Of a stretch of 64,000 nucleotides of DNA, positions 35,915 to 44,667 are shown one piece after another. The notes beneath the pieces were generated by a model that saw only the letters and a list, made by a program, of their open reading frames with translations, was not told where the DNA came from and searched no databases. The translations under genes and the position numbers were made by a program. Where the stretch lies: positions 496,001 to 560,000 of the forward strand of contig JAOYTL010000001.1 of NCBI GenBank assembly GCA_025846845.1, read 5' to 3'. Source of the stretch: Alloboseaceae bacterium BT-24-1. Its GTDB lineage: Bacteria; Pseudomonadota; Alphaproteobacteria; Rhizobiales; Beijerinckiaceae. The first letter of the stretch is position 1; each line of letters begins with the position of its first letter.

Positions 35915-36859
35915 TCAGCCATTGGGCAGGTGCTGCGCGAGCGCGTCGAGCACTGCCATGCGCACGGCGACGCCCATCTCGACCTGCTCGCGGATCAGCG
36001 ACTGGGCGCCGTCGGCCACCTCGGAGGAGATCTCGACGCCGCGGTTCATCGGGCCTGGATGCATGACGAGCGCGTCCGGGGCGGCCAGCGAGAGCTTGTC
36101 GCGGTCGAGCCCGAAATAGCGGAAATACTCCTTCGAGGACGGAACGAAGGCGCCATTCATCCGCTCGAGCTGCAGACGCAGCATCATGACGATGTCGACG
36201 CCTTCCAGCCCCTTCTTCATGTCACGGAAGACCTGGACGCCCATGCGCTCGACACCGGTCGGCAAAAGGGTCGAGGGCGCGATCAGGCGCACCTTGGCGC
36301 CAAGCGCGTTGAGCAGGATGATATTGGAACGAGCGACGCGCGAATGCAGGATGTCGCCGCAGATCGCTACGGTCAGCCCAGCGATGCGGCCCTTGTTGCG
36401 GCGGATCGTCAGGGCGTCGAGCAGGGCCTGCGTCGGGTGCTCATGGGCGCCGTCGCCAGCGTTGACGACCGAGCAGTCGACCTTGCGGGCCAGCAGATTG
36501 ACCGCGCCGGCCGCGTGATGGCGAACGACGAGGATGTCGGGCCGCATCGCGTTCAGCGTCGCCGCGGTGTCGATCAGCGTCTCGCCCTTCTTCACCGAAG
36601 AGGAGCCGACCGACATGTTCATCACGTCGGCGCCGAGGCGCTTGCCCGCGAGCTCGAACGAGGCTTGCGTCCGCGTCGAGGGCTCGAAGAACAGGTTGAT
36701 CTGGGTGCGGCCGCGCAGCGTCGCCGTTTTCTTCTCGACCTGGCGCGAGAGCGCGACATAGGTCTCGGCGCGCTCGAGCAGAGCCTCGATATCCAAATGG
36801 GATAGCCCCTCGATCCCGAGGAGGTGCCGGTGCGGATAGAGCGGTGCGGTCGCTGTCAT
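35915..36859 (-). CDS. pyrB: Aspartate carbamoyltransferase catalytic subunit
   Basis: Condenses carbamoyl phosphate with aspartate, the committed step of pyrimidine synthesis. The 314 residues hold the carbamoyl-phosphate loop FFEPSTRTQASFELAGKRLG (about residue 57-76), HPTQALLDALTI (about 143), the aspartate-side MMLRLQLERM, and the C-terminal HPGPMNRGVEI. First gene of a leftward run pyrB-orf-pyrC'-plsY-dprA. No pyrI regulatory chain is present; instead the pseudo-dihydroorotase downstream suggests the ATCase-PyrC' dodecamer type. Confidence 0.95.
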   Translation of the reverse strand: MTATAPLYPHRHLLGIEGLSHLDIEALLERAETYVALSRQVEKKTATLRGRTQINLFFEPSTRTQASFELAGKRLGADVMNMSVGSSSVKKGETLIDTAATLNAMRPDILVVRHHAAGAVNLLARKVDCSVVNAGDGAHEHPTQALLDALTIRRNKGRIAGLTVAICGDILHSRVARSNIILLNALGAKVRLIAPSTLLPTGVERMGVQVFRDMKKGLEGVDIVMMLRLQLERMNGAFVPSSKEYFRYFGLDRDKLSLAAPDALVMHPGPMNRGVEISSEVADGAQSLIREQVEMGVAVRMAVLDALAQHLPNG

Positions 36860-36923
36860 TTGAAGACCGCTGTTTAGGGGCGAGTCGTGGCCGGCGCAAG
36901 GCAGCGCGCGCTTTCCCTGTGGG

Positions 36924-37745
36924 TCACTCCGCCTTCAGCGCATAAACGTGCTGCTCGCCCGGGAACTGGCGGCTGCGCACCTCAGCGGCATAGGTGCGAA
37001 CAGCTTCGCGCGCCTGCCCGGCCAGATCGCCATAGGCCTTGACGAATTTCGGCACGCGGCCGGTCAGGCCGAGCATGTCGTCGAGGACGAGGACCTGGCC
37101 GTCGCAGGCCGCGGACGCGCCGATGCCGATCGTCGGGATCGCGATCCTCTTGGTGATCTCGGCCGCCAGCGGCTCGGCGACAGCCTCGATCACAAGGGAA
37201 AATGCGCCCGCATCGGCTATCGCCTCGGCATCGGCGATGAACGCCGGCCATTCAGCCCTGCTGCGCCCTTGCGCCTTGTAGCCGCCGAGCGTGTTGACCG
37301 CCTGCGGCGTCAGGCCGACATGGCCCATCACCGGCACGCCGCGCTCGACCAGGAAGCGCACCGTCTCGGCCATCCTCTGGCCGCCTTCGAGCTTCACCGC
37401 TCCCGCTCCGGTCTCCTTCAGCAGCCGTGCGGCGTTGCGGAAGGCCTGCTCCCGGCCTTCCTCATAGCTGCCGAAGGGCATGTCGATTACGACGAGCGAG
37501 CGCGTCGTCGTGCGCATCACCGCCTGGCCGTGCAGGCTCATCATCTCCAGCGTCACCGGGACGGTGCTGTCGAGCCCGTAGACGACCATGCCGAGCGAGT
37601 CGCCGACCAGGGCGATGTCCGCGACCTCGTCGACGATCTTCGCCATCGGCGCCGTATAGGCAGTCAGGGCGACGAGCGGCTCGCCGCCCTTGCGGGAGCG
37701 GATATCGAGCGAAGTCAGCCGGGTTGTCCGGTTCTGCGACGACAT
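36924..37745 (-). CDS. panB: 3-methyl-2-oxobutanoate hydroxymethyltransferase
   Basis: First enzyme of pantothenate and coenzyme A synthesis: it transfers a hydroxymethyl group from methylenetetrahydrofolate to alpha-ketoisovalerate, making ketopantoate. The 273 residues carry the family motifs IRSRKGGEPLVALTAYTAPM, VGDSLGMVVYGLDSTVPVT with the Mg-binding aspartate, VIDMPFGSYEEG, and VKLEGGQRMAETV. Transcribed leftward ahead of pyrB with 64 bases between, too little evidence to say whether they share a promoter. panC is not in the window. Confidence 0.95.
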   Translation of the reverse strand: MSSQNRTTRLTSLDIRSRKGGEPLVALTAYTAPMAKIVDEVADIALVGDSLGMVVYGLDSTVPVTLEMMSLHGQAVMRTTTRSLVVIDMPFGSYEEGREQAFRNAARLLKETGAGAVKLEGGQRMAETVRFLVERGVPVMGHVGLTPQAVNTLGGYKAQGRSRAEWPAFIADAEAIADAGAFSLVIEAVAEPLAAEITKRIAIPTIGIGASAACDGQVLVLDDMLGLTGRVPKFVKAYGDLAGQAREAVRTYAAEVRSRQFPGEQHVYALKAE

Positions 37746-37921
37746 ACTCAGTTCTCCCGCCGTTTAGCGCCAAAATGGCAACGGCTGGTGACGTAGCCTG
37801 ACCGCTCTTCCCCGAAAAGTAGAATCGAGTTTGACAGGACTGGCCGCGTGAACCACTTTCGCGCGCAATCCCGAACCGCTATCAACGCGCCCCGCGCCAA
37901 GTTCGGCGAGGTTGGCACGCT

Positions 37922-38030
37922 AGAGCCGGTTCCGATCGCCTGCATCGCAAGCTGATCGGTCAAACGGTCTCTTCTGAAAGCGAGAGACGGATTCACCGAT
38001 CAGGAAATCGACCTGATCGGCTCCGGCTCT
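37922..38030. repeat. Nested palindromic element upstream of topA
   Basis: Outer arms AGAGCCGGTTCCGATC (37922-37937) and GATCGGCTCCGGCTCT (38015-38030) are near-perfect complements. Inside lie GATCGGT / ACCGATC and GTCTC / GAGAGAC pairs, plus a 21-base stretch (37984-38004) that is an exact inverted copy of 30551-30571 at the end of ruvX. The rest of the 324-base panB-topA gap (37746-37921, 38031-38069) shows nothing definite. The element ends 39 bases before the topA start, so it would form in the topA leader. Confidence 0.75.
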
Positions 38031-38069
38031 CGTGCCGCCCCGCCGCTTGCCTATGAGATCGAAAGCGTC

Positions 38070-40724
38070 ATGAAGCTCCTCATCGTCGAGTCGCCGGCCA
38101 AGGCCAAGACGATCAACAAGTATCTCGGATCCGACTACGAGGTCATCGCCTCGTTCGGGCATATCCGCGATCTGCCGGCCAAGGACGGCTCGGTCGATCC
38201 CGAGAACGACTTCGCCATGCTCTGGGAAACCGAGGGGCGCGGCGCCAAGCAGGTCGCCGAGATCGCGCGGGCAGCCAAGAACGCCGAGAAGGTCATCCTC
38301 GCAACCGACCCGGATCGCGAAGGCGAGGCGATCTCCTGGCATGTGCTCGAGGCGCTGAACCAGAAGCGCGTGCTCAAGGGCATTCCGGTCGAGCGCGTCA
38401 CCTTCAACGCGGTGACCAAGGACGCGGTGCAGAAGGCTCTGGCCAATCCGCGCCCGATCGACCAGGCGCTGGTCGACGCCTATCTGGCGCGCCGCGCCCT
38501 CGACTATCTCGTCGGCTTCACGCTCTCTCCGGTGCTCTGGCGCAAATTGCCCGGCGCCCGCTCGGCCGGGCGCGTGCAATCGGTCGCGCTCAGGCTGGTC
38601 AGCGACCGCGAGCGCGAGATCGAGGCCTTCCGGGCGCGTGAATACTGGTCGCTGGTCGCGACGCTCGCGACCAGCAGCGGCGCGACCTTCGACGCACGCC
38701 TCAGCGGCGCCGACGGCAAGAAGATCACCCGGCTCGACATCGGCACCGGCGATGAGGCCGCGGCTTTCAAGGCCGCGCTGGAGACTGCGCGATTCTCGGT
38801 CGCCGAGGTCGAGGCCAAGCCGGTGAGGCGGCACCCCCAGCCACCGTTCCAGACCTCGACCCTGCAGCAGGAGGCTTCGCGCAAGCTCGGCATGGCGCCG
38901 GCCCGCACCATGCAGGTGGCGCAGCGGCTCTATGAGGGCGTCGACATCGGCGGCGAGACTGTCGGCCTGATCACCTATATGCGTACCGACGGCGTCGATA
39001 TGGACGGCTCGGCGATCACGGCGGCGCGGCGCGTCATCGGCAAGGAGTTCGGCGACAATTACGTGCCGGACGCCCCGCGCAAATACACGGTCAAGGCCAA
39101 GAACGCGCAGGAGGCGCACGAGGCGATCCGTCCGACCGATCTCGGCCGGTTGCCCGCCATGGTCGCGCGCAATCTCGAGCCGGAGCAGGCAAAGCTCTAC
39201 GAGCTGATTTGGAAGCGCACCATCGCCAGCCAGATGGAATCGGCCTCGATGGAGCGCACCACGGTCGACATCGCGGCCCAGGTTGGCGCTCGCGCACTCG
39301 AACTGCGAGCCACCGGCCAGGTCGTGCTCTTCGACGGCTTCCTGACGCTCTACCAGGAGAGCCGCGACGACGAGGAGGACGAGGACTCCAGGAAGCTGCC
39401 CCCGATGAAGGCTGGCGACCCGCTGGAAAAGCGCGCCATCGCCGCCGACCAGCATTTCACCGAGCCGCCGCCGCGCTTCTCGGAAGCGAGCCTGGTCAAG
39501 CGCATGGAAGAGCTCGGCATCGGCCGACCCTCGACCTATGCCGCGACTCTAGCGACGCTGCGCGACCGCGAATATGTCCGCATCGAGAAGAAGCGCCTCG
39601 TTCCCGAGGACAAGGGCATGCTGGTCACGGCGTTCCTGGAGAGCTTCTTCAAGCGCTATGTCGAGTTCGACTTCACCGCCAGCCTGGAAGAGAAGCTCGA
39701 TCTGGTCTCCAGCGGCGATGTCGACTGGAAGGTGCTGCTGCGCGAGTTCTGGGACGAGTTCACCAAGTCGATCGGCGAGACCAAGGAACTGCGCGTCGGC
39801 GACGTTCTGGAGGCGCTGAACGGCATCCTCGGCCAGCATGTCTTCCCGCCGCGCGCCGATGGCGGCGATCCGCGCAGCTGTCAGGTCTGCGGCACCGGCA
39901 CGCTCTCGCTCAAGCTCGGCAAATTCGGTGCCTTCGTTGGTTGCTCGAACTATCCCGAATGCCGCTTCACCCGCCCGCTCAGCGCTTCCGCCGCCGATGG
40001 TGAGGCCACGGCCGAGGGCGGGCAGGCCCAGAACGGCGTGCGCATCCTCGGCAAAGATCCAGTCACCGATCTTGAGGTCACCGCCCGCGAAGGGCGCTTC
40101 GGCCCCTATATCCAGCTCGGCGAGGGCGAGAAGCCAAAGCGTTCGAGCCTGCCCAAGGGCGAGACCGTCGGCTCATTGACGCTGGAGAAGGCACTCGCTC
40201 TGCTCTCGCTGCCGCGCGAGGTGGCGAAGCATCCGACGAGCGGCGAGCCGATCCTCGCCGGCATCGGTCGCTATGGGCCTTACGTCCAGCACGGCAAGAC
40301 GTACGCCAATATCGACAAGGCCGACGACATCCTCGAAATCGGTGCCAATCGCGCCATCGACCTGATCGTCGCCAAGGAGAGCGGTGCGGGCGGCCGTCGC
40401 TTCGGCAATGCCGCGGCGACTCCGGGGCGCGAGCTCGGCGAGCACCCGCAAGGTGGCAAGATGGAGGTCAGGGCCGGCAAATACGGGCCCTATGTCGCCT
40501 GGGGCAAGGTCTACGCCACCTTGCCGAAGACGATGGCGCAGGAGAGCATCACCCCCGAGCAGGCGATCGAACTGGTCAACGCCAAAGCCGCGGCTGGTGG
40601 CGGCGCCAAGGGCAAGTCGAAGGCACCCGCCAAGAAGCCGGCCGCCGCCAAAGCGCCGGCAAAGGCGAAGAGCGCCAAGCCCAAGAGTGCCAAGCCCAAG
40701 GAAGCCAGCGCCGCCAAGAGCTAA
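38070..40724 (+). CDS. topA: DNA topoisomerase I
   Basis: Type IA topoisomerase that relaxes negative supercoils. The 884 residues start with the TOPRIM opening LLIVESPAKAKTINKYLG and contain ATDPDREGEAISWHVLEAL. The nucleophilic tyrosine lies in GLITYMRTDGVDM (about residue 308), and AHEAIRPTDLGRLP and GIGRPSTYAATLATL follow. The C-terminal half has one four-cysteine zinc ribbon (CQVCGTGTLSLKLGKFGAFVGC and following), then three or more beta repeats of the GRYGPYVQHG type, and a lysine/alanine-rich tail from about 850 that should bind DNA nonspecifically. Length is normal for alphaproteobacteria. Confidence 0.96.
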   Translation: MKLLIVESPAKAKTINKYLGSDYEVIASFGHIRDLPAKDGSVDPENDFAMLWETEGRGAKQVAEIARAAKNAEKVILATDPDREGEAISWHVLEALNQKRVLKGIPVERVTFNAVTKDAVQKALANPRPIDQALVDAYLARRALDYLVGFTLSPVLWRKLPGARSAGRVQSVALRLVSDREREIEAFRAREYWSLVATLATSSGATFDARLSGADGKKITRLDIGTGDEAAAFKAALETARFSVAEVEAKPVRRHPQPPFQTSTLQQEASRKLGMAPARTMQVAQRLYEGVDIGGETVGLITYMRTDGVDMDGSAITAARRVIGKEFGDNYVPDAPRKYTVKAKNAQEAHEAIRPTDLGRLPAMVARNLEPEQAKLYELIWKRTIASQMESASMERTTVDIAAQVGARALELRATGQVVLFDGFLTLYQESRDDEEDEDSRKLPPMKAGDPLEKRAIAADQHFTEPPPRFSEASLVKRMEELGIGRPSTYAATLATLRDREYVRIEKKRLVPEDKGMLVTAFLESFFKRYVEFDFTASLEEKLDLVSSGDVDWKVLLREFWDEFTKSIGETKELRVGDVLEALNGILGQHVFPPRADGGDPRSCQVCGTGTLSLKLGKFGAFVGCSNYPECRFTRPLSASAADGEATAEGGQAQNGVRILGKDPVTDLEVTAREGRFGPYIQLGEGEKPKRSSLPKGETVGSLTLEKALALLSLPREVAKHPTSGEPILAGIGRYGPYVQHGKTYANIDKADDILEIGANRAIDLIVAKESGAGGRRFGNAAATPGRELGEHPQGGKMEVRAGKYGPYVAWGKVYATLPKTMAQESITPEQAIELVNAKAAAGGGAKGKSKAPAKKPAAAKAPAKAKSAKPKSAKPKEASAAKS

Positions 40725-40818
40725 GGCCGGCTGAAACCGATCACGGTTAACTCCGGATTCAAGCCCTCTGGTTACCTTGCAGCGCCGCAACCCAACTAGC
40801 GGCCTGCGAGGGGATATC

Positions 40819-42888
40819 ATGAAGTCCATCAGGACCCAGATTCTGGGGCTGATCGCGATCGTCGCGGCCGGCGCCTTGGTTGCACTCGGCTGCGCATTGC
40901 TGGCGATGACCCGCATCGACACGATGAACGAGCGCTCATCGCAGCAGAATCATATCGCCCTCGCGGCCGAACGGCTCAATGCCGCGGTCAATCTCGTCGT
41001 CGCCGATTCCTATCTCGTCTACACCGCCCGCAACCCGCATTTCGCCGGGATCGCCGCGACGACCGTCGAGGGCGGCCTGGCCAAGGTCGAGGAGCGCCGC
41101 AAGGACCTCGCCAAGGTCGTCCCGGTGGGCGAGCGCGAGCGCATGGAGAAGATCAGCGGGCTGATCGCCGAGTTCATCGGCATCCGGCTGGAAACGACGC
41201 GCATGGTTCGCGAGATCTCGGCCCGCGCCGCCGAAGCCTGGGGCAATAGCGACGCCAGCAAGAAGAACCGCGCGACGCTTCAGGAAGAGCTGACCTCGCT
41301 GAGCAGTGCCAACGAGGCGCGCGCCAACGAGGTCGATGCGGAGTCGAGCGCCTTTTCCGAACAGGTCCGGACCTTCCTGCCGGTCGCACTCGTCCTGGTG
41401 CTCGGTGGCGCTATTTTCGGCGCGCTGGTCTTCTCCCGCCGTTCCATCATCCGCCCCCTCGTCGATCTCGGCGGCACGATGAGCCGCCTGACCGCCGGCG
41501 AGACGCAGATCGAGGTTCCGCACACCAAGCGCCGCGACGAGATCGGCGAGATGGCGCGAGCGGTCTCGGTGCTGCGACAGAGTACCGAGCAGGTCGCGTT
41601 GCTGCAGGAGCAGGAACGTGCGGCCTCCGCGGCGCGGATCCGCTCGGCGGATGCGATGGCCTCGGTGGTGTCGGATGTCGGCGAGGTGGTCGCGGCCGCT
41701 GCCGCCGGCGATTTCTCGGCCCGGCTCGAAATCGACCATGGCGACGAGCAGATGCAGAAGCTCGTCGCAGGGATCAACGAGATCAACGCGGTCGTCGACA
41801 ATGCCACGACGGAGTTCGTCGCGGTGCTGCAGGCCCTGGCCGCCGGCGACCTGACCAACCAGGTGCCGACCGCCTATCGCGGCCGCTTCGCCGAACTGAA
41901 GGACGCCATCAACGAGACGATGTCGCGCCTGTCCTCGACGGTCAGCACGATCCAGACCATGTCGGCCGATGTCGGGCTTTCGGCGCGCGAGATCCACACG
42001 GGTGCAGACGACCTCTCGAAGCGCACTGAGGAGCAGGCGTCGTCGCTCGAGGAGAGCGCCGCGACGACCGAGCAGCTCGCAGCATCGGTGAAGGCGGCTG
42101 CGCAGGCGGCCCAGCAGGCGGTGCGCCAGGCCGGCCAGGCCATGCAGGTCGCACAGGACGGCGGCAACATCGTCACCGACGCGGTCTCGGCCATGACCCG
42201 GATCGAGCAGGCCTCGAAGAAGATCTCCGACATCATCCGCGTGATCGACGACATCGCCTTCCAGACCAACCTCCTGGCTCTCAACGCTGCCGTCGAGGCC
42301 GCCCGCGCCGGTGATGCCGGCAAGGGCTTCGCGGTCGTGGCCAGTGAAGTGCGCACCCTCGCCCAGCGTTCGAGCGAGGCGGCCAAGGATATCTCGGGCC
42401 TGATCTCCTCGTCGAACACTGAGGTCGAGGCCGGGGTGAAGCTCGTGCGCCAAGCCGGCGATGCGCTCACCCGCATCGTCGAGGCTTCACACAGCGTCCA
42501 GGCGACCGTCTCGGAGGTGGCAGCCGCCTCAAGCGAGCAGGCCAATGGCATCGAGGAGATGAGCCAGACCGTCGCCCATATGGACGAGATGACCCAGGCC
42601 AATGCCGCGCTCGCCGAGCAGAGCGCCGCCAGCGCCAATGCACTCTCGGGCAAGATCGGTGAGCTCAATACCCTGGTTTCGGCCTTCCGGACCAGCGAGA
42701 GCGCTGGCGTGTTATTGCGCCAGCCTGCTGCCTCGGAGCCGGAGCGGCTGCGAACGCTGGCGGAAGCAGCCTTTGCTCAGCAGCAGCCGATGCCGCGCCG
42801 CGAGCGCGCAGCTCCTGCTCGCATTCCAGTTCCGGCCCGCAAGGTCGCGAACGCCCGCGGCGGCGACGCCGGGTGGGAAGAGTTCTGA
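40819..42888 (+). CDS. Methyl-accepting chemotaxis protein
   Basis: A 689-residue transmembrane chemoreceptor. ATG 40819 (GAGGGG upstream) gives a basic start, TM1 (about 9-31), a periplasmic four-helix sensor (32-183) and TM2 (about 184-206). HAMP domains follow (SRRSIIRPLVDLGGTMSRL, and a second after 280), then a long cytoplasmic coiled coil with the signalling tip DIAFQTNLLALNAAVEAARAG and QRSSEAAKDISGLI. The protein ends in GWEEF, which fits the CheR/CheB-tethering pentapeptide (NWETF type). No che genes adjoin it, so it probably serves a remote array. The ligand is unknown. Confidence 0.92.
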   Translation: MKSIRTQILGLIAIVAAGALVALGCALLAMTRIDTMNERSSQQNHIALAAERLNAAVNLVVADSYLVYTARNPHFAGIAATTVEGGLAKVEERRKDLAKVVPVGERERMEKISGLIAEFIGIRLETTRMVREISARAAEAWGNSDASKKNRATLQEELTSLSSANEARANEVDAESSAFSEQVRTFLPVALVLVLGGAIFGALVFSRRSIIRPLVDLGGTMSRLTAGETQIEVPHTKRRDEIGEMARAVSVLRQSTEQVALLQEQERAASAARIRSADAMASVVSDVGEVVAAAAAGDFSARLEIDHGDEQMQKLVAGINEINAVVDNATTEFVAVLQALAAGDLTNQVPTAYRGRFAELKDAINETMSRLSSTVSTIQTMSADVGLSAREIHTGADDLSKRTEEQASSLEESAATTEQLAASVKAAAQAAQQAVRQAGQAMQVAQDGGNIVTDAVSAMTRIEQASKKISDIIRVIDDIAFQTNLLALNAAVEAARAGDAGKGFAVVASEVRTLAQRSSEAAKDISGLISSSNTEVEAGVKLVRQAGDALTRIVEASHSVQATVSEVAAASSEQANGIEEMSQTVAHMDEMTQANAALAEQSAASANALSGKIGELNTLVSAFRTSESAGVLLRQPAASEPERLRTLAEAAFAQQQPMPRRERAAPARIPVPARKVANARGGDAGWEEF

Positions 42889-42946
42889 GAAAAGCCGCCG
42901 CGCAGGGCGCGCGGCAACTCCGCGGCTCTGAATGTGGAAATGGTCG

Positions 42947-42977
42947 GGGGCTAGCATCATGCTGGCCCCTTTTTTTT
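42947..42977 (+). terminator. Rho-independent terminator of the chemoreceptor gene
   Basis: Stem GGGGCTAGC / GCTGGCCCC (one T-G pair) around ATCAT, followed by eight T (42970-42977). It lies 59 bases after the chemoreceptor stop and just before the end of the convergent exported-protein gene. Confidence 0.9.
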
Positions 42978-42980
42978 GTG

Positions 42981-43256
42981 TCAGTGCCGCCTGATCCGCT
43001 GCAGATGGCAGATCTTGACGCGCCCGCCCCGGCCATCCGAACGCCAGGTGCAGCCCGGGTTGCGCGGCCGGCCTTCATGGATGTGATAGGCGCCACGGTT
43101 CCGGCGATCGAAGCGCTGGTTCGAGACATCGTGCCCGCCGATGCGGACATTATTGCCGAAGCGCACTTCGGCGGCAGCCGGAGCGGCCACCGCCAATGGA
43201 AACGCCAGCGCGGATAGCGCCAGCAGGCGTGTCGCAAGATCGGCCAGTCGCATCAT
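42981..43256 (-). CDS. Small exported protein, unknown
   Basis: A 91-residue secreted protein. The signal peptide is LLALSALAFPLAVAAPAAA (cut before EVRFG). The mature part of about 60 residues is polar and basic with FGNNVRIGGHDVSNQRFDRR, two cysteines (CTWRSDGRGGRVKIC) that could form a disulfide, and several histidines. No family is recognised. It ends directly on the far side of the chemoreceptor terminator; its start is 51 bases downstream of the DUF2778 gene, with the same orientation. Confidence 0.6.
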   Translation of the reverse strand: MMRLADLATRLLALSALAFPLAVAAPAAAEVRFGNNVRIGGHDVSNQRFDRRNRGAYHIHEGRPRNPGCTWRSDGRGGRVKICHLQRIRRH

Positions 43257-43307
43257 CCGCCAATCAGACCAGCCCCGCGTAGATCGCGCAAGGCAAAGGA
43301 GCGCGTC

Positions 43308-44423
43308 TCAGCTCCGGCCGGCGACCACGACGAGTTGCTTGATCTCGCCGCGAAGGAAGGCCTGCAGGAAGCGCTCGTAATCCTTGACCGAGACGCAGCC
43401 ATTCGAGTCGCCGCGCGGGCCGAGCAGGTAGTTGTGCACCAGCAAGCCGGCGCGGCCGAATATCTTGCCGCTGCCGCCGACCGGATGCATGCGGATCGCC
43501 CGCACGCCATGGAACAGGGATTCGCGCTCGGTCAGATTGTAGACATGCGGCGGCGTCGGCCCGTGCATGCGGACATGGACGAAGCGCAGGTCGTTCATCT
43601 TGTCGCCGAGACCGGAATTGGCCTCCAGCCGCTCGCCATTGGGCAGATAGACGGTGCGGGCGCTGATGTCGTAGATCGCGGTCTTGCCGCCGGCAACCGG
43701 CGTGGATGCCAGCGGTGTCGGCGCCGGAGCGACGGTCAGGCCGCTGCCGCGGCCGCTGCGCTGGGTGATGTCGTCCTGCGGCGCCGCATAGGCGAGGCGC
43801 TCGCCGGAGGTCTGCGGCGCATTCGTGCCGAAGAGCTTCTCGAAGAAGGAGCGGTTGTCGGTGGGCTCGGCCTTGGCGACGACGTCCTTGCTCTGGCGTG
43901 ACGTCGCACGCGCTGCGACGCTCGGCTCCGGCGGCTTCGGAAACTTCAGATCCGCCGGACGCGGGACCGGGCGCGGAGCGATCAGGGCGATCTGGGGCGC
44001 CTCGGCCGTGGGCTGCACCGTGACTGTGGTCGTCGCCAGGCTCGGACTGGCGAGCTCGGACGGAGTGATCGAGCCGGTCGTTTCAGGATCGGCCACGACC
44101 GGCGGCCGGGCGACCATCGCCGACAGGAAGCGACTCGGCAACGGCGTGCTGTCGGCAAGCGACTGCGCGACATAACCGACGACATAGCCCGGGCGGAGCA
44201 GCGGCGTCGACGAGTGCGCCAGCGGCGCCGAATGCGCCTTTGCCTGTTTTTGAACCGGCGAGCTTGCGGTCGCCACCGGTTCGGCCTGCCTGCCCGACCA
44301 GGCCGAGAAGCCCGCCATCGCACCACCGGCAACGGCAACAAGTACGCCAAGGCGAATGAAGGGACTGCGGCGCCGGCGCTTCAGGCTATAGGAATAGCCG
44401 GCGAATTTGGTCGAGCTACGCAT
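43308..44423 (-). CDS. DUF2778 (Tlde1-like) membrane-anchored protein
   Basis: A 371-residue protein with a cytoplasmic basic start (YSLKRRRRSPF), one helix (about 25-42, FIRLGVLVAVAGGAMAGF) and a long proline/threonine-rich periplasmic linker. A C-terminal DUF2778 domain runs from about 250: AIYDISARTVYLPNGERLEA, then PPHVYNLTERESLFHGVRAIR and the catalytic-type HNYLLGPRGDSNGCVSVKDY with a conserved cysteine. This fold is shared with Tlde1, an L,D-transpeptidase exchange enzyme of peptidoglycan. Anchoring and a linker suggest a resident cell-wall enzyme rather than a secreted effector. ATG 44423 is chosen over a start ten codons earlier for its typical MRSSTKFAGYSYSL opening. Confidence 0.8.
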   Translation of the reverse strand: MRSSTKFAGYSYSLKRRRRSPFIRLGVLVAVAGGAMAGFSAWSGRQAEPVATASSPVQKQAKAHSAPLAHSSTPLLRPGYVVGYVAQSLADSTPLPSRFLSAMVARPPVVADPETTGSITPSELASPSLATTTVTVQPTAEAPQIALIAPRPVPRPADLKFPKPPEPSVAARATSRQSKDVVAKAEPTDNRSFFEKLFGTNAPQTSGERLAYAAPQDDITQRSGRGSGLTVAPAPTPLASTPVAGGKTAIYDISARTVYLPNGERLEANSGLGDKMNDLRFVHVRMHGPTPPHVYNLTERESLFHGVRAIRMHPVGGSGKIFGRAGLLVHNYLLGPRGDSNGCVSVKDYERFLQAFLRGEIKQLVVVAGRS

Positions 44424-44617
44424 ACGCAACGCCTCGGGACACCTTGCAGGCATCCCGCTCTGGCGCAGCGCCGCACTCGTCTCGCCGACACGCTTTATCG
44501 CGCTGGGCAGACCGTTTCGGCCTGTTCGTCAGTCTCGGGAAGCCCCAACCTCGTCCCCGCATTGAGCGCGAAGCTGGTTAATTCCCGATGAATCGAAACA
44601 GTTTTACGCGAACCGGA

Positions 44618-44647
44618 ACGTGCTGCGGCCGGGTGGCCACAGCACGT
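44618..44647 (-). terminator. Hairpin after the VOC dioxygenase gene
   Basis: ACGTGCTG-C-GGCC / GGCC-A-CAGCACGT around GGGT: a 12-bp stem with one mismatch, 20 bases beyond the stop of the leftward VOC gene. There is no T-run after it on the minus strand, so it is a weak or Rho-assisted terminator at best. The rest of 44424-44617 shows nothing definite. Confidence 0.45.
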
Positions 44648-44667
44648 CTTGATACCCTCGGACGAGC

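Noticed and set aside
37748..37996. 82-codon frame upstream of panB
   Set aside because: Overlaps palindromic repeats, no ribosome binding site, no recognisable composition.
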